A DNA stretch of 64,000 nucleotides, from positions 133,263 to 197,262 of the forward strand of contig SZWC01000843.1 of the NCBI GenBank assembly GCA_023375785.1, in the 5' to 3' direction. Below, in pieces: positions 10,526-22,594 of this stretch. The DNA comes from Penium margaritaceum (lineage: Eukaryota; Streptophyta; Zygnematophyceae; Desmidiales; Peniaceae). The notes under the pieces were generated by a model. The model searched no databases, was not told where the DNA came from, and was given only the letters and a program-made list of their open reading frames with translations. Position numbers and translations under genes: made by a program. The stretch's first letter is position 1, and each line of letters begins with the position of its first letter.

Positions 10526-12625
10526 ACATATGCCTAGTTTGGTTGTTTGGTGTGCATATTAGCCACACCGTGCCGCTATGTATTGAAGTTCTTTGTCCTT
10601 TTTAGTCAATACATAGGGTTAAAAAACCATTGTCTCTCCCTCAGACCATTCGTGACTCGTGTTACGAGTTGTCAATGTTGACCACACACAGTGGACTTTT
10701 TCGGTCATAGGCTGTGACGTATGCATCCTTTGGTTGGTCACTGTACATGCTACCCACACATTGCCACTGCTTGTTGAAGGACTTTGTACTTGCTAGTTGA
10801 TAACTAGTGTTCCCAACCCATTTGTGACTCATGTTATGACTTTTCAATGCTGACCACACACTGTGAAATTGTTTTTGTCATGGTAAGTGACATATGCCCA
10901 CTTTGGTTTGTCACTGGACATGGTTACCATGCCGTGTCACTATGTATGGAAGGTCTTTGTGCTTTCTAGTTGATAGCTAGTCTTCCCAAACCATTGTTAC
11001 CCCCTGTGACTATCTGTGACACGTGTTGTGAGTTGTCAACATTGACCACATGAAGTGGAGTTTTCTGGTCATGGTCAGTGACATATGCATACTTTGGTGT
11101 GTCACTGTGCATTGTAGCCACAGTGTGCCACTACATATTGAAGGTATTTGTACATGCTACTCAATAACTAGTATTCAGAAACCATTATCTTCCACTCTGA
11201 CCATATGTGACTTGTGTTACGAGTTGTCAAAGCTTACCACACATGGTGAAATTCTTCGGTCATGGTCAGTGGAATATGCATGCTTTGGTTCGTCATCGTG
11301 CATGGTATCCACACTGTGCCACAACTCATTGAAGGTCATTGTGCTTGCAAGTTGATACCAGGCATTCCCAAATCATTGTTTCCCCCTCTGACCATTTGTG
11401 ACTCCTATTATGAGTTGTCAATGTTGACCACACACAGCGGATTTCTTTGGTCGAAGGCAGTGCACATGCCTACTTTTGTTGGTCAATGTGCATGGTGGCC
11501 ACACCGTGCTACTACTGATTGAAGGTCATTGTACTTGCTAGTTGAGAAGTGATATTCCCGGACCATTGTTTCCCCCTCTGACTGTTTGTGACTTGGGTTA
11601 TGGTTGGTGAACGTTGACTCCCCATATTGAAATTATTTTGTCATGGTCAGTGACATATGCCTAGTTGGGTTGTTTGGTTTGCATAGTAGCCACGCCGTGC
11701 CACTATGCATCGAACTTCTTTGTCCTTTCTAGTACATGTATATGGTTCCCAAACCATTGTCTCTCCCTCTGACCATTTGTGACTCCTGTTATGAGTTGTC
11801 AATTTTGACCAGACATAGTGCACTTCTTCGGTCATAGTCAGTGACGTATGCATCTTTTGGTTGGTCACTGTGCACCCTAGCCAGACCATCCCACTGCTCG
11901 TTGTAGGTCTTTGTACTTGCTAGTTGATAACTAGTATTTTCAACCCATTGTTTCCCCTTCTGACCATTTGTGACTCGTGTTATGAGTTTTCAACGTTGAC
12001 CACACACTGTGGAATTCTTTTGGTCATGGTTATTGACATATGCATACTTGGGTTTGTCACTGTACATGGTCACCACGCCCTGTCACTACGTGTTGAAGGT
12101 CTTTGTGCTTTCTAGTTGATAGCTAGTATTCTTAAACCATTGTTATCCTCTCTCACTATCTGTGACTCGTGTTGTGAGTTGTCAACGTTGACTACATGAA
12201 GTGAAATTCGCTGGTCATGGTCAGTGACATATGCATACTTTGGTTGGTCACTGTGCATGGTAGCCACACTGTGCCACTATATATGGAAGGTATTTGTACT
12301 TGCTAGTCAATAACTAGTATTCATAAGCAATTTTTGTCCACTCTGACCATTTACCACACATGGTGCCATTCTTTGGTCATGGTCAATGACATGTGCATAC
12401 TTTGGTTGGTCATCGTGCATGATATTCACACCGTGCCAGAACTCATTGAAGGTCATTGTGCTTGCTAGTTGATACATGGTATTCCCAAACCATTGCTTCC
12501 GCTCTGAGCATTTGTGACTCGTATAATGAATTGTCAATGTTGACCACACAGAGCGGATTTCTTTGGTCAAAGGCAGTACATATGCCTACTTTGGTCGGTC
12601 ATTGTGCATGGTAGCAACGCCTTGC
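10526..12625 (+). repeat. 191-bp satellite, first 6-monomer units
   Basis: The satellite begins in the tail of an A monomer, directly abutting the minisatellite (shared GACA at the join). Monomers of about 191 bp share a core with GACCATTTGTGACTCGTG, a GTCAACGTTGAC-type dyad and TTTGGTCATGGTCAGTGACA. Six types recur in order. A has TACTACTGATTGAAGG. B has the 3' part TGACGTATGCATCCTTTGG. C has TGTTCCCAACCCATTG. D has GTGTCACTACGTATTG. E has ATTCAGAAACCATTATCTTC. F has CCACAACTCATTGAAGG. The first A is at about 11510 and the next at 12626. No gene is present; short open frames recur only because the monomers recur. Confidence 0.9.
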
Positions 12626-12857
12626 TACTACTGATTGAAGGTCGTTGTACTTGCTAGTTGGTATCTAATATCCCTAAACTATTGTTTCCCCCTCTAACAA
12701 TTCGTGACCCATATTTTTGGTTGTTGACGTTGACCACACATAGTAAAATTATTTGGTCATGTTAAGTGGCACATGCCTAATCTGGTTGGTCATTGTGCAT
12801 GGTAGCCACACCGTGCCACTTCTTATTGAAGGTCTTTGTACTTGCTAGTCAATAAAT

Positions 12858-13390
12858 AGCAAAGGGTGTCTCCCTTTGACACCAGGTCGGTTTTTGTTCA
12901 TTTGTTGTGCGTAGGTGCCTTCACTAGAATACTCCCTCCCACCCCCCTAGAGAGATGTCCGATGGAGGTCCTGAAAGACAGATTTGCGCTCACATTATGA
13001 CACCCCCCCTACCCCTCCACGGCTTAGGCTCAAAGATAGAGAAGAGGTATGACAACACGGCCCCCCCCCCCCCCCAGGTTGCGAGCCTGTTCTATACTGC
13101 GCGTACGAGGATTCAAACCCAGGACCTACCGCTTCAGAATCTAACTCTGTAAGCACTAAGCCAGCTCACATGGTGTTCATATGATGTCCAAATGATGGTA
13201 TAGGAGTTCTTGGGGTAGAGGACACAAAATAAGGGGATGTAAGATTTGAGGGTAGTTTCCAAAATCATGAATAACAACAAAGTTAGTTTAATCATAATCA
13301 ATTGACGCGGATGGAATTTCAATGTTTGCAACTCCGAGCTCGAATAACTTCTCGACCGTTGCTCCGAATGACCAGCCGTAAGACGGAATA
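12858..13390 (-). mobile_element. SINE-like insert in monomer G, copy 1
   Basis: Satellite identity stops after CTAGTCAATAAATAGC and resumes at TTGACTACACACA. The ~530 bp between replace about 60 bp of the monomer. On the minus strand there is an A-box-like TGGCTTAGTGC (13153-13163) and a B-box GGTTTGAATCC (13109-13119), spaced as in tRNA genes. The region between can fold a 7-nt anticodon-type loop GTTAGAT. A poly-G tract (plus-strand C run, about 13062-13076) follows. The A/B boxes suggest a tRNA-derived SINE. The ~210 bp at the plus-strand right end are not tRNA-like and are unexplained. Confidence 0.6.
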
Positions 13391-14660
13391 TTGACTACAC
13401 ACAATGAAATTCCTTTTATAATGTTGAGTGACACAAGCATACTTTGGTTCATCATTGTGCATGGTAGCCACACTCTATCACCACTTATCGAAGGTCTTTG
13501 TACTTGCTAGTCGATACCGAGTATTCCCAAATCATTGTTTCTCCCTCTGCCCATTTTCTACTTGTATTATGAGCTGTGAACGCTGGCCATACACACCAAT
13601 GTTCTTTGGTAATGAGCAGTGATGTATGCCTACTTGGATTGGTCATTGTGCACGATAGCCACACCGTGCCAATACATACAAACGATCTTTGTACTTGCTA
13701 GAAGATACATAGTGTTTCGAAACCATTGTTTCCCCCCCTCTGACCATTTGTGACTCGTATTATGGGCTGTGAACATTGACCACCCATATTGAAATTCTTT
13801 GGTCATACTCAGTGACATATGCCTAGTTTGGTTTGTCACTGTACATGGTTACCATGCCGTGTCACTACGTATTGAAGGTCTTTGTGCGTTCTAGTTGATA
13901 GCTAGTCTTACCAACCCATTGGTACCCTCTCTCACTATATGTGACTCGTGATGTGAGTTGTCAACATTGACCACATGAAGTGAAATTCTTTGGTCATGGT
14001 TAGTGACATATGTATACTTTGGTTGGTCACTGTGCATTGAAGGAACACTGTGCCACTACAAATTGAAGGTATTTGTACTTGCTAGTGGATAACTAGTATT
14101 CAGAAACCATTATCTTCCACTCTGACCATTTGTGACTCGTGTTATGAGTTGTCAAAGTTTACCACACATGAGGACATTCTTTGGTCATGGTCAGTGACAT
14201 ATGCATACTTTGGTTGGTCATCGTGCATGGTATCCACACCGTGCCACAACACATTGAAGGTCATTGTGCTTACTAGTTGATACCGTGTCTTCCCAAACCA
14301 TTGTTTCCGGCTCTGACCATTTGTGACTCGTATTATGAGTTCTTAATGTTGACCACACACAGCGGATTTTGTTGGTCAAAGGCAGTACATATGCCTACTT
14401 TGGTCGGTCATTGTGCATGGTAGCCACGCCGTGATACTACTGATTCAACTTTGTTGGACTTGCTAGTTGGTATCTAGTATTCCTAAACGAGTTTTTCCCC
14501 CTCCAACAATTCGTGACTCATGTTATGGGTTGTCAACATTAACACATAGTAAAATTATCTGGTCATGGTAAGTGGCACATGCCTAATGGGGTTGGTTATT
14601 GTGCATGGTAGCCACATTGTGCCACTTCTTGTTGAAGTTCTTTGCACTTGCTAGTCAATA

Positions 14661-15202
14661 AACAACAAAAGGTTTCTCCCTTTGACACCAGGTCGGTTTT
14701 TGTTGATATTTTGCGCGTAGGTGCCTTCAGTGGAGCACTCCCTCCCACCCCCCTAGAGGGATGTTCCGTGGATGACCTGGAGGACAGATTTTCTACCACA
14801 GTATGACACCACCCCTCCCCCCCCCGCAACGGCTTAGGCACAAAGGTAGAGTAGAGGTATCACAACATGGCCGTCCCCCCCACCCCAGGTCGCAAGCCTA
14901 TTCTATATCGTGCGTACGAGGATTCAAACCCAGGGCCTACCGCTCCAGAATCTAACTCTGTAAGCACTAAGCTAACTCACATGGTGTTCATATGATGTCC
15001 AAATGATGGTATAGGAGTTCCTATGGGTAGAGGACATAGAATAAGAGGGTGTAAGATTTGAGGGTAATTTTCAAAATTATGAATAACAACAAAGTTAGTG
15101 TAATCATAAACAATTGACGCAGACGGAAGTTCAATTTTTCCAACTCCGAGCTCGAATAACTTCTCAACCGTTGCTCCGATTGACCAGCTGTAAGACGGAA
15201 AG
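14661..15202 (-). mobile_element. SINE-like insert in monomer G, copy 2
   Basis: Same insertion point and structure as copy 1. The A-box-like sequence is TAGCTTAGTGC (14964-14974, minus strand) and the B-box GGTTTGAATCC is at 14930-14940. The C-rich tracts around 14815 and 14876 are split by short interruptions. A 102-codon minus-strand frame (14977-15285) crosses the non-tRNA part into satellite; it has no recognised domain and is not conserved in length between copies. Confidence 0.6.
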
Positions 15203-16244
15203 TTGATTACACACAGTGAAATTCGTTTTATAATGTTCACTGACACAAGCATACATTGGTTGGTCATTGTGCATGGTAGCCACACTCTGCCAGTACTTAT
15301 CGAAGGCCTTTGTACTTGCTAGTCGATACCGAGTATTCCCAAATCATTATTTCTCCCTCTGCCCATTTTTGCCTTGATTATGAGCTGTGAACGCTGACCA
15401 TACACACCAATCTTCGTTGGTAATGAGCAGTGATGTATGCCTACTTGTATAGGTCATTGTGCACGATAGCCATACCGTGCTCATACATACAAACAATCTT
15501 TGTACTTGCTAGAAGATACATAGTGTTTCGAAACCATTGTTTCCCCCCTCTGACCATTTGTGACTCGTGTCATGCGTTGTGAACATTGACCACCCATATT
15601 TAAATGATTTGGTCATACTCAGTGACATATGCCTAGTTTGGTTTGTCACTGTACATGGTTACCATGCCGTCTCACTACGTACAGAAGGTCTTTGTGCTTT
15701 CTAGTTGATAACTAGTCTTCCCAACCCATTCTTACCCTCTCTCACTATCTGTGACTCGTGATGTGAGTTGTCAACATTGACCACATGAAGTGAAATTCTT
15801 TGGTAATGGTTAGTGACATATGCATACTTTGGTTGATCACTGTGCATTGTAGCTACACTATGCAACTACATATTGAAGGTATTTGTACTTGCTAGTCGAT
15901 AACTAGTATTCAGAAACCATTATCTTCCACTCTGACCATTTGTGACTCCTGTTATCAGTTGTCAAAGTTTACCACACATGGTGACATTCTTTGGTCGTGG
16001 TTAGTGACATATGCATACTTTGGTTGGTCTTCCTGCATGGTATCCACACCGTGCCACAACTCATTGAAGGTTATTGTGCTTGCTAGTTGATACCTGGTGT
16101 TCCCAAACCATTGTTTCCCCCTGTGACCATTTGTGACTCGTATTATGAGTTGTCGATGTTGACCACAAACAGCGGATTTCTTTGGTCAAAGGCAGTACAT
16201 ATGCCTACTTTGGTCGGTCATTGTGCATGGTAGCCACAGCGTGC

Positions 16245-19200
16245 TACTACTGATTGAAGGTCGTTGTAATTGCTAGTTGAGAACTGATATTCCCAGACCA
16301 TTGTTTCCCCCTCTGACCGTTTGTGACTCGTGTTATGGTTGGTGAATGTTCACCACCCATTTTGAAATTATTCTGTCATAGTCAGTGACATATGCCTACT
16401 TTGGTTGTTTGGTGTTTATAGTAGCCACACCGTGCCACTACGTATTGAAGTTCTTTGTCCTTTCTAGTCCATGCATAGGTTTCCCAAACCATTGTCTCGC
16501 CCTCTGACCATTTGTGACTTGTGTTATGAGTTGTCAATGCTGACCAAAAAAGGTGGACTTCTCTGGTCATAGTCAGTGACGTATGCATCGTTTGGTTGGT
16601 CACTGTGCACGCTAGCCACACCGTGCCACTACTTGTTGAAGGTCTTTCTACTTGCTAGTTGATAACTAGTATTCCCAACCCATTGTTTCCCCCTCTGACC
16701 ACTTGTGACTCATGAGTTTTCAACGTTGACCACACATTGAAATTCGTTTGCTCATGGTTAGTGACATATGCCTACTTTGGTTTGTCACAGTACATGGTTA
16801 CCACGTTGTGTCACTAGGTATTGGAGGTCTTTGTTCTTTCTAGTGGATATCTAGTGTTCGCAAAACATTGTTACCCCCCTTAGACTATATGTGACTCGTG
16901 TTGTGAGTTGTCAAAGTTGACCACATGAAGTGAAATTCCTTAGTCATGGTCTATGACATATGCATACTTTGGTTGGCCACTGTGCATGGTAGCTACACAT
17001 TGCCTCTACATATTGAGTGTATTTGTACTTGCTACTTGATAACTAGTATTCACAAACCATTGTCTTCCACTATGACCAATTGTGACTTGTTTTATGAGTT
17101 GTCAACGTTTATCACACATAGTGACATTATTTGGTCATGGTCAGTGACACATGCCTACTTTGGTTGGTCATCGTGCATGGTATCCACACCGTGCCACAAC
17201 GTATTGAAGGTCCTTGTGCTTGCTAGTTGATGACTGGTGTTCCCAAACCATTGTTTCCCTCTCTGACCATTTGTGACTTGTATTATGAGTTGTCAACGTT
17301 GACCACACACAGCGGATTTCTTTGGTCAAAGGCAGTAAATATGCCTACTTTGGTGAGTCATTGTGCATGGTAGCCACACCATGCTACTACAGATTGAAGG
17401 TTGCTGTACTTGCTAGTTGAGAACTGATATTCCAAGACCATTGCTTCCCCCTCTAACTGTTTGTGAATCGTGTTATGGTTGGTGACGGTGACCACCCATA
17501 TTGAAATCATTTGTTCATGATTAGTGACATATGCCTAGTTTGGTTGTTTGGTGTGCATATTAGCCACACCGTGCCACTACGTATTGAAGTTCTTTGTCCT
17601 TTCTAGTCAATACATATGGTTCCCAAACCATTGTCTCTCCCTCTGACAATTTGTAACTCTTGTTATGAGTTGTCAATGTTGACCACACCTAGAGGACTTC
17701 TTCCATCATAGTCAGTGACGTATGCATCCTTTGGTTGGTCAGTGTGCATGCTAGCCACACTGTGCCACTCCTTGTTGAAGGAATTCACCCATTGTTTCCT
17801 CCTTTGACCATTTCTGACTCGTGTGATGAGTTTTCAACGTTGACCACACACTGTGAAATTCTTTTGGTCATGGTTATTGGCATATGCCTACCTTGGCTTG
17901 TCACTGTACATGGTTACCAAGCCGTATCACTACGTTTTGAAGGTCTTTGTGTTTTCTAGTTGATAGCTAGTCTTCCCAAACCATTGTCACCCCCTCTGAC
18001 TATCTATTACTCGTGTTGTGAGTTGTCAACATTGACCAAATGAAGTGGCCTTATTTGGTCATGGTAAGTGACATATGCACACTTTGGTTGGTCATTGTGC
18101 ATTGTAGCCACATTCTGCTACTACATATTGAAGGTATTTGTACTTGCTAGTCGATAAATGGTATTCAGAAACCATTATCTTCTACTCTGACCATTTGTGA
18201 TTCATGTTATTAGTTGTCAACGTTAACCACACATGGTGACATTCTTTGGTCATGGTCAGTGACATATGCGTACATTGGTTGGTCATCGTGCATGGTATCC
18301 ACATCGTGCCACAACTCATTGAAGGTCATTGTGCTTGCTAGTTGAAACCTGGTGTTTTAAAACCATTGTTTCCCCCTCTGACCATTTGTGACTTGTATTA
18401 TGAGTTGTCAATTTTGACCACACACAGCGGATTTCTTTGGCCAAAGGCAGTACATATGCCTACTTTGGTCGGTCATTGTGCATGGTAGCCACACCGTGCT
18501 ACTACTGATTGAAGTTCATTGTACTTGCTAGTTGAGAACTGATATTCCCATACCATTGTTTCCCCTTTGACCGTTTGTGAATGGTGTTATGGTTGGTGAA
18601 CGTTGACCACCTATGTTGAAATTCTTTGGTCGTGGTTAGTGACATATGCCTAGTTTGGTTGTTTGGTGTGCATATGAGCCACACCGTGCCACTACACATT
18701 GAAGTTCTTTGTCCTTTTTAGTCAATACATAGGGTTCGAAAACCATTTTCTCTCCGTCTGACTATTTGTGACTCATGTTACGAGCTATCAATATTGACCA
18801 CACATCGTGGACTTCTTCGGTCATAGTCAGTAACGCATGCATCATATGGTTGGTCACTGTGCATGCTAGCCACACCGTGCCACTGCTTGTTGAAGGATTT
18901 TGTACTTGCTAGTTGATAACTAGTGTTCCCAACGCATTGTTTCCTCCTCTCACCATTTGTGACTCGTGTTATGAGTTTTCAACGTTGACCACACACTGTG
19001 AAATTCTTTTGGTCATGGTAAGTGATATATGCCTACTTTGGTTTGTCACCGTACATGGTTACCACGTTGTGTCACTATGTATTGAAGGTCTTTGTGCTTT
19101 CTAGTTGATAGCTAGTCTTCCCAAACCATTGTTACCCCTTCTGAATATCTAAGACTTGTGTTGTGAGTTGTCAACATTGACCACATGAAGTGAAATTCTT

Positions 19201-20789
19201 TGGTCATGGTTAGTGACATATGCATACTTTGGTTGGTGAGTGTGCATTGTAGCCACACTGTGCAACTACATATTAAAAGTATTTGTACTTGCTAGTTGAT
19301 GACTAGTATTCAGAAACCATATCTTCCACTCTGACCATTTGTGACTCCTATTATAAGTTGTCAAAGTTTACCACACATGGTGACATTTTTTGGTCATGGT
19401 TAGTGACATATGCATACTTTGGTTGGTCATCGTGCATGGTATCCACACCTTGTCACAACTTATTGAAGGTCATTGTGCTTGCTAGTTGATACCTGGTGTT
19501 CCCAAACCATTGTTTCCCCCTCTGACCATTTGTGACTTGTATTATTAGCTGTCAACGTTGACCCCACACAGCGGATTTCTTTGGTCAAAGGCAGTACATA
19601 TGCTTACTTTGGTCCGTCACTGTGCATGGTAGCCAATCCGTGCTACTACTGATTGAAGGTCGATGTACGTGCTTGTTGAGAACTGACATTCCCGGACCAT
19701 TGTTTCCCCCTTTGACCGTTTATGACTCGTGTTATGGTTGGTGGACGTTGACCACCAATATTGAAATTCTTTGGTCATGGTCAGTCACATGTGCCTAGTT
19801 TGGTTGTTTGGTGTGCATAGTAGCCACGCCGTGCCACTACACATTGAAGTTTTTTGTCCTTTCTAGTCCATGTATGTGGTTCCCAAACCATTGTCTCTCC
19901 CTCTGACCATTTGTGACTCGTGTTATGAGTTGTCAATGTTGACCAAACATAGTGGACTTCTTCTGTCATAGTCAGTGATGTATACATCCTTTGGTTGGTA
20001 GCTGTTCACGCTAGCCACACCGTGCCACTGCTTGTTGAAGGTCTTTGTACTTGCTAGTTGATGACTAGTGTTCCCAACCCATTGTTTCCCCCTCTGAGCA
20101 TTCGTGACTTGTGTTATGAGTTTTCAACGTTGACCACATACTGTGGAATTCGTTTGGTCATGGTTAGTGACATATACATACTTTGGTTTGTCACTGTACA
20201 TGGTTACCACTCTGTGTCACTACGTATTGAAGGTCTTTGTGCTTTCTAGTTGATAGCTAGTATTCCCAAACCATTGATACCCTCTCTCACTTTATGTGAC
20301 TCGTGTTGTGAATTTTCAACGTTGACCACATGAAGTGAAATTCGTTGGTCATGGTCAGTGACATATGCATACTTTGGTTGGTCACTGTGCATGGTAGCCA
20401 CACTGTGCCACTATATATTGAAGGTATTTGTACTTGCTAGTCAATAACTAGTATTCTGGAGCCATTTTCGTCTACCCTGACCATGTGTGACTCGTGTTAT
20501 GAGTTGTCAAAGTTGACCACACATGATGACATTCTTTGGTCATGGTCAATGACATGTGCATACCTTGGTTGGTCATCGTGCATGGTATCCACACTGTGCC
20601 ACAACTCATTGAATGTCATTGTGCTTCCTAGTGGATACCTGGTGTTCCCAAACCATTGTTTCCTGCTCTAACAATTTGTGACTCGTATTATGAGTTGTCA
20701 ATGTTGACCACACAAAGCGGATTTCTTTGGTCAAAGGTAGTACATATGCCTACTTTGGTTGGTCATTGTGCATGGTAGCCACGGCGTGC
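16245..20789 (+). repeat. Four type I satellite units
   Basis: A monomers begin at about 16245, 17385, 18500 and 19644, giving unit lengths of 1140, 1115, 1144 and 1146 bp. Each runs A-B-C-D-E-F. Shorter units carry small deletions (for example in C near 17780). No gene or foreign insert is seen. Confidence 0.88.
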
Positions 20790-22594
20790 TACTACTGATT
20801 GAAGGTTTTTGTACTTGCTAGTTCGAATGTAGTATTCCTAAACAAGTGTTTCCCCCTCTAACAATTCGTGATCCACATTATGGGTTGTCAACGTTGACCA
20901 CACATAGTAAAATTATTTGGTCATGGTAAGTGGCACATGCCTCATCTGGTTGGTCATTGTGCATGGTAGCCACACCGTGCCACTTCTTGTTGAAGTTCTT
21001 TGCACTTGCTAGTCAATAAATTGCAAAAGGTTTCTCCCTTTGACACCAGGTCGGTTTTTGTTGATTTGTTGCGCGTAGGTGCCTTCACTGGAACACTCCC
21101 TCCCAACCCCCTAAAGGGATGTTCCATGGATGACCTGGAGGACAGATTTGTGACCGCATTATGACACACTCCCTACCACCCCATGGCTTAGGCTAGAAGG
21201 TAGAGTAGAGGTATCACAACACTGCCGCTCCCCCAAGGTCGCGAGCCTATTCTATATTGCGCGTACGAGGACTCAAACCCAGGACCTACCGCTCCAGAAT
21301 GTAACTCTATAAGCACTAAACCAATTCACATGGTGTTCATATGATTTCCAAATGATGGTATAGGAGTTCCTATGGGTAGAGGACATAAAATAAGGGGGTG
21401 TAAGATTTGAGGGTATATTCCAGAATTATGAATAATAACAAAGTTAGTTTAATCATAAACAATTGACGCGGACAGAATTTCAATTTTTGCAACTCCGAGC
21501 TTGAATAACTTCTCGACCATTGCTCCGACTGAGCAGCCATAAGACAGAAACTTGACAACACACAATGAAATTCTTTTTATAATTTTCAGTGACACAAGCA
21601 TACTTTGGTTGGTCATTGTGCATGGTAGCCACACCCTGCCCTCACTTATCGAAGGTCTTTGTACTTGCTAGTCGATACCGAGTATTCCCAAATCATTGTT
21701 TCTCCCTCTGTTCATTTTTGACTTGTATTATGAGCTGTGAATAATGACCATACACACCAATCTTCTTTGGTAATGAGCAGTGATGTATGCCTACTTGGAT
21801 AGGTCATTGTGCACGGTAGCCACACCGTGCCAAAACGTACGTACAATCTTTATACTTGGTAGAAGATACACAGTCTTTCGAAACCATTCTTTCCCCCCTC
21901 TGACCATTTGTGACTCGTGTTATGGGTTGTGAACATTGCATACCCATATTGAAATTCTTTGGTCATACTCAGTGACATATGCCTAGTTTGGTTTGTCACT
22001 ATACATGGTAACCATGCCGTGTCACTACGTATTGAAGGTCTTTGTGCTTTCTAGTTGACAGCTAGTCTTCCCAACCCATTGTTACCCTCTCTCACTATCT
22101 GTGACTCGTGTTGTGAGTTGTCAACATTGACCACATGAAGTGAAATTATTTGGTCATGGTTAGTGACATATGCATGCTTTGGTTGGTCACTGTGCATTGT
22201 AGCCACACTATGCAACTACATATTGAAGGTATTTGTACTTGCTAGTCGATAACTAGTATTCAGAAACCATTATCTTCCACTCTGACGACTTGTGACTCCT
22301 GTTATGAGTTGTCAAAGTTTACCACACATGGTGACATTCTTTGGTCATGGTCAGTGACATATCTATACTTTGGTTGGTTATCGTGTATGGTATCCACACC
22401 GTGCCACAACTCATTGAAGGTCATAGTGCTTGCTAGTTAATACCTCGTGTTCCCAAACCATTGTTCCCCCCTCTGACCATTTGTGACTCGTATTATGAGT
22501 TGTCGACGTTGACCACACACAACGGATTTATTTGGTTAAATGCAGTACATATGCATACTTTGGTCGGTCATTGTGCATGGTAGCCACACCGTGC
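20790..22594 (+). repeat. Type II satellite unit (1805 bp)
   Basis: Order A'-G(insert)-H-I-D-E-F, as in the 12626-16244 pair. It is flanked on both sides by type I units, so the two unit types are interspersed rather than sorted into separate blocks. Confidence 0.85.
21018..21551 (-). mobile_element. SINE-like insert in monomer G, copy 3
   Basis: Same boundaries as the other copies. The B-box is slightly changed (GGTTTGAGTCC, 21269-21279) and so is the A-box (TGGTTTAGTGC, 21313-21323). The C tract here is short (around 21230), which fits decay of the element after amplification. Confidence 0.58.

Larger units (their letters stand above)
12626..16244 (+). repeat. Two tandem 1.81-kb satellite units with insert (type II)
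   Basis: Two consecutive units (12626-14434 and 14435-16244; 1809 and 1810 bp) have the order A'-G-H-I-D-E-F. A' differs from A (GTTGGTATCTAGTATTCC, then CTAACAATTCGTGACCC). G is interrupted by the SINE-like insert. H carries GATACCGAGTATTCCCAAATC. I carries AGAAGATACATAGTGTTTCG. D-E-F match the type I units. Type II units therefore share half their monomers with type I and replace the other half. Confidence 0.85.

Noticed and set aside
10526-12625. Telomeric or rDNA origin of the satellite
   Set aside because: There are no TTTAGGG-type repeats, and the sequence does not look like rRNA or 5S.
13100-13175. Functional tRNA gene (anticodon-type loop with UAG)
   Set aside because: The A and B boxes fit, but the acceptor and T stems do not pair well and the D loop lacks GG. 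A tRNA-derived SINE head is more likely.
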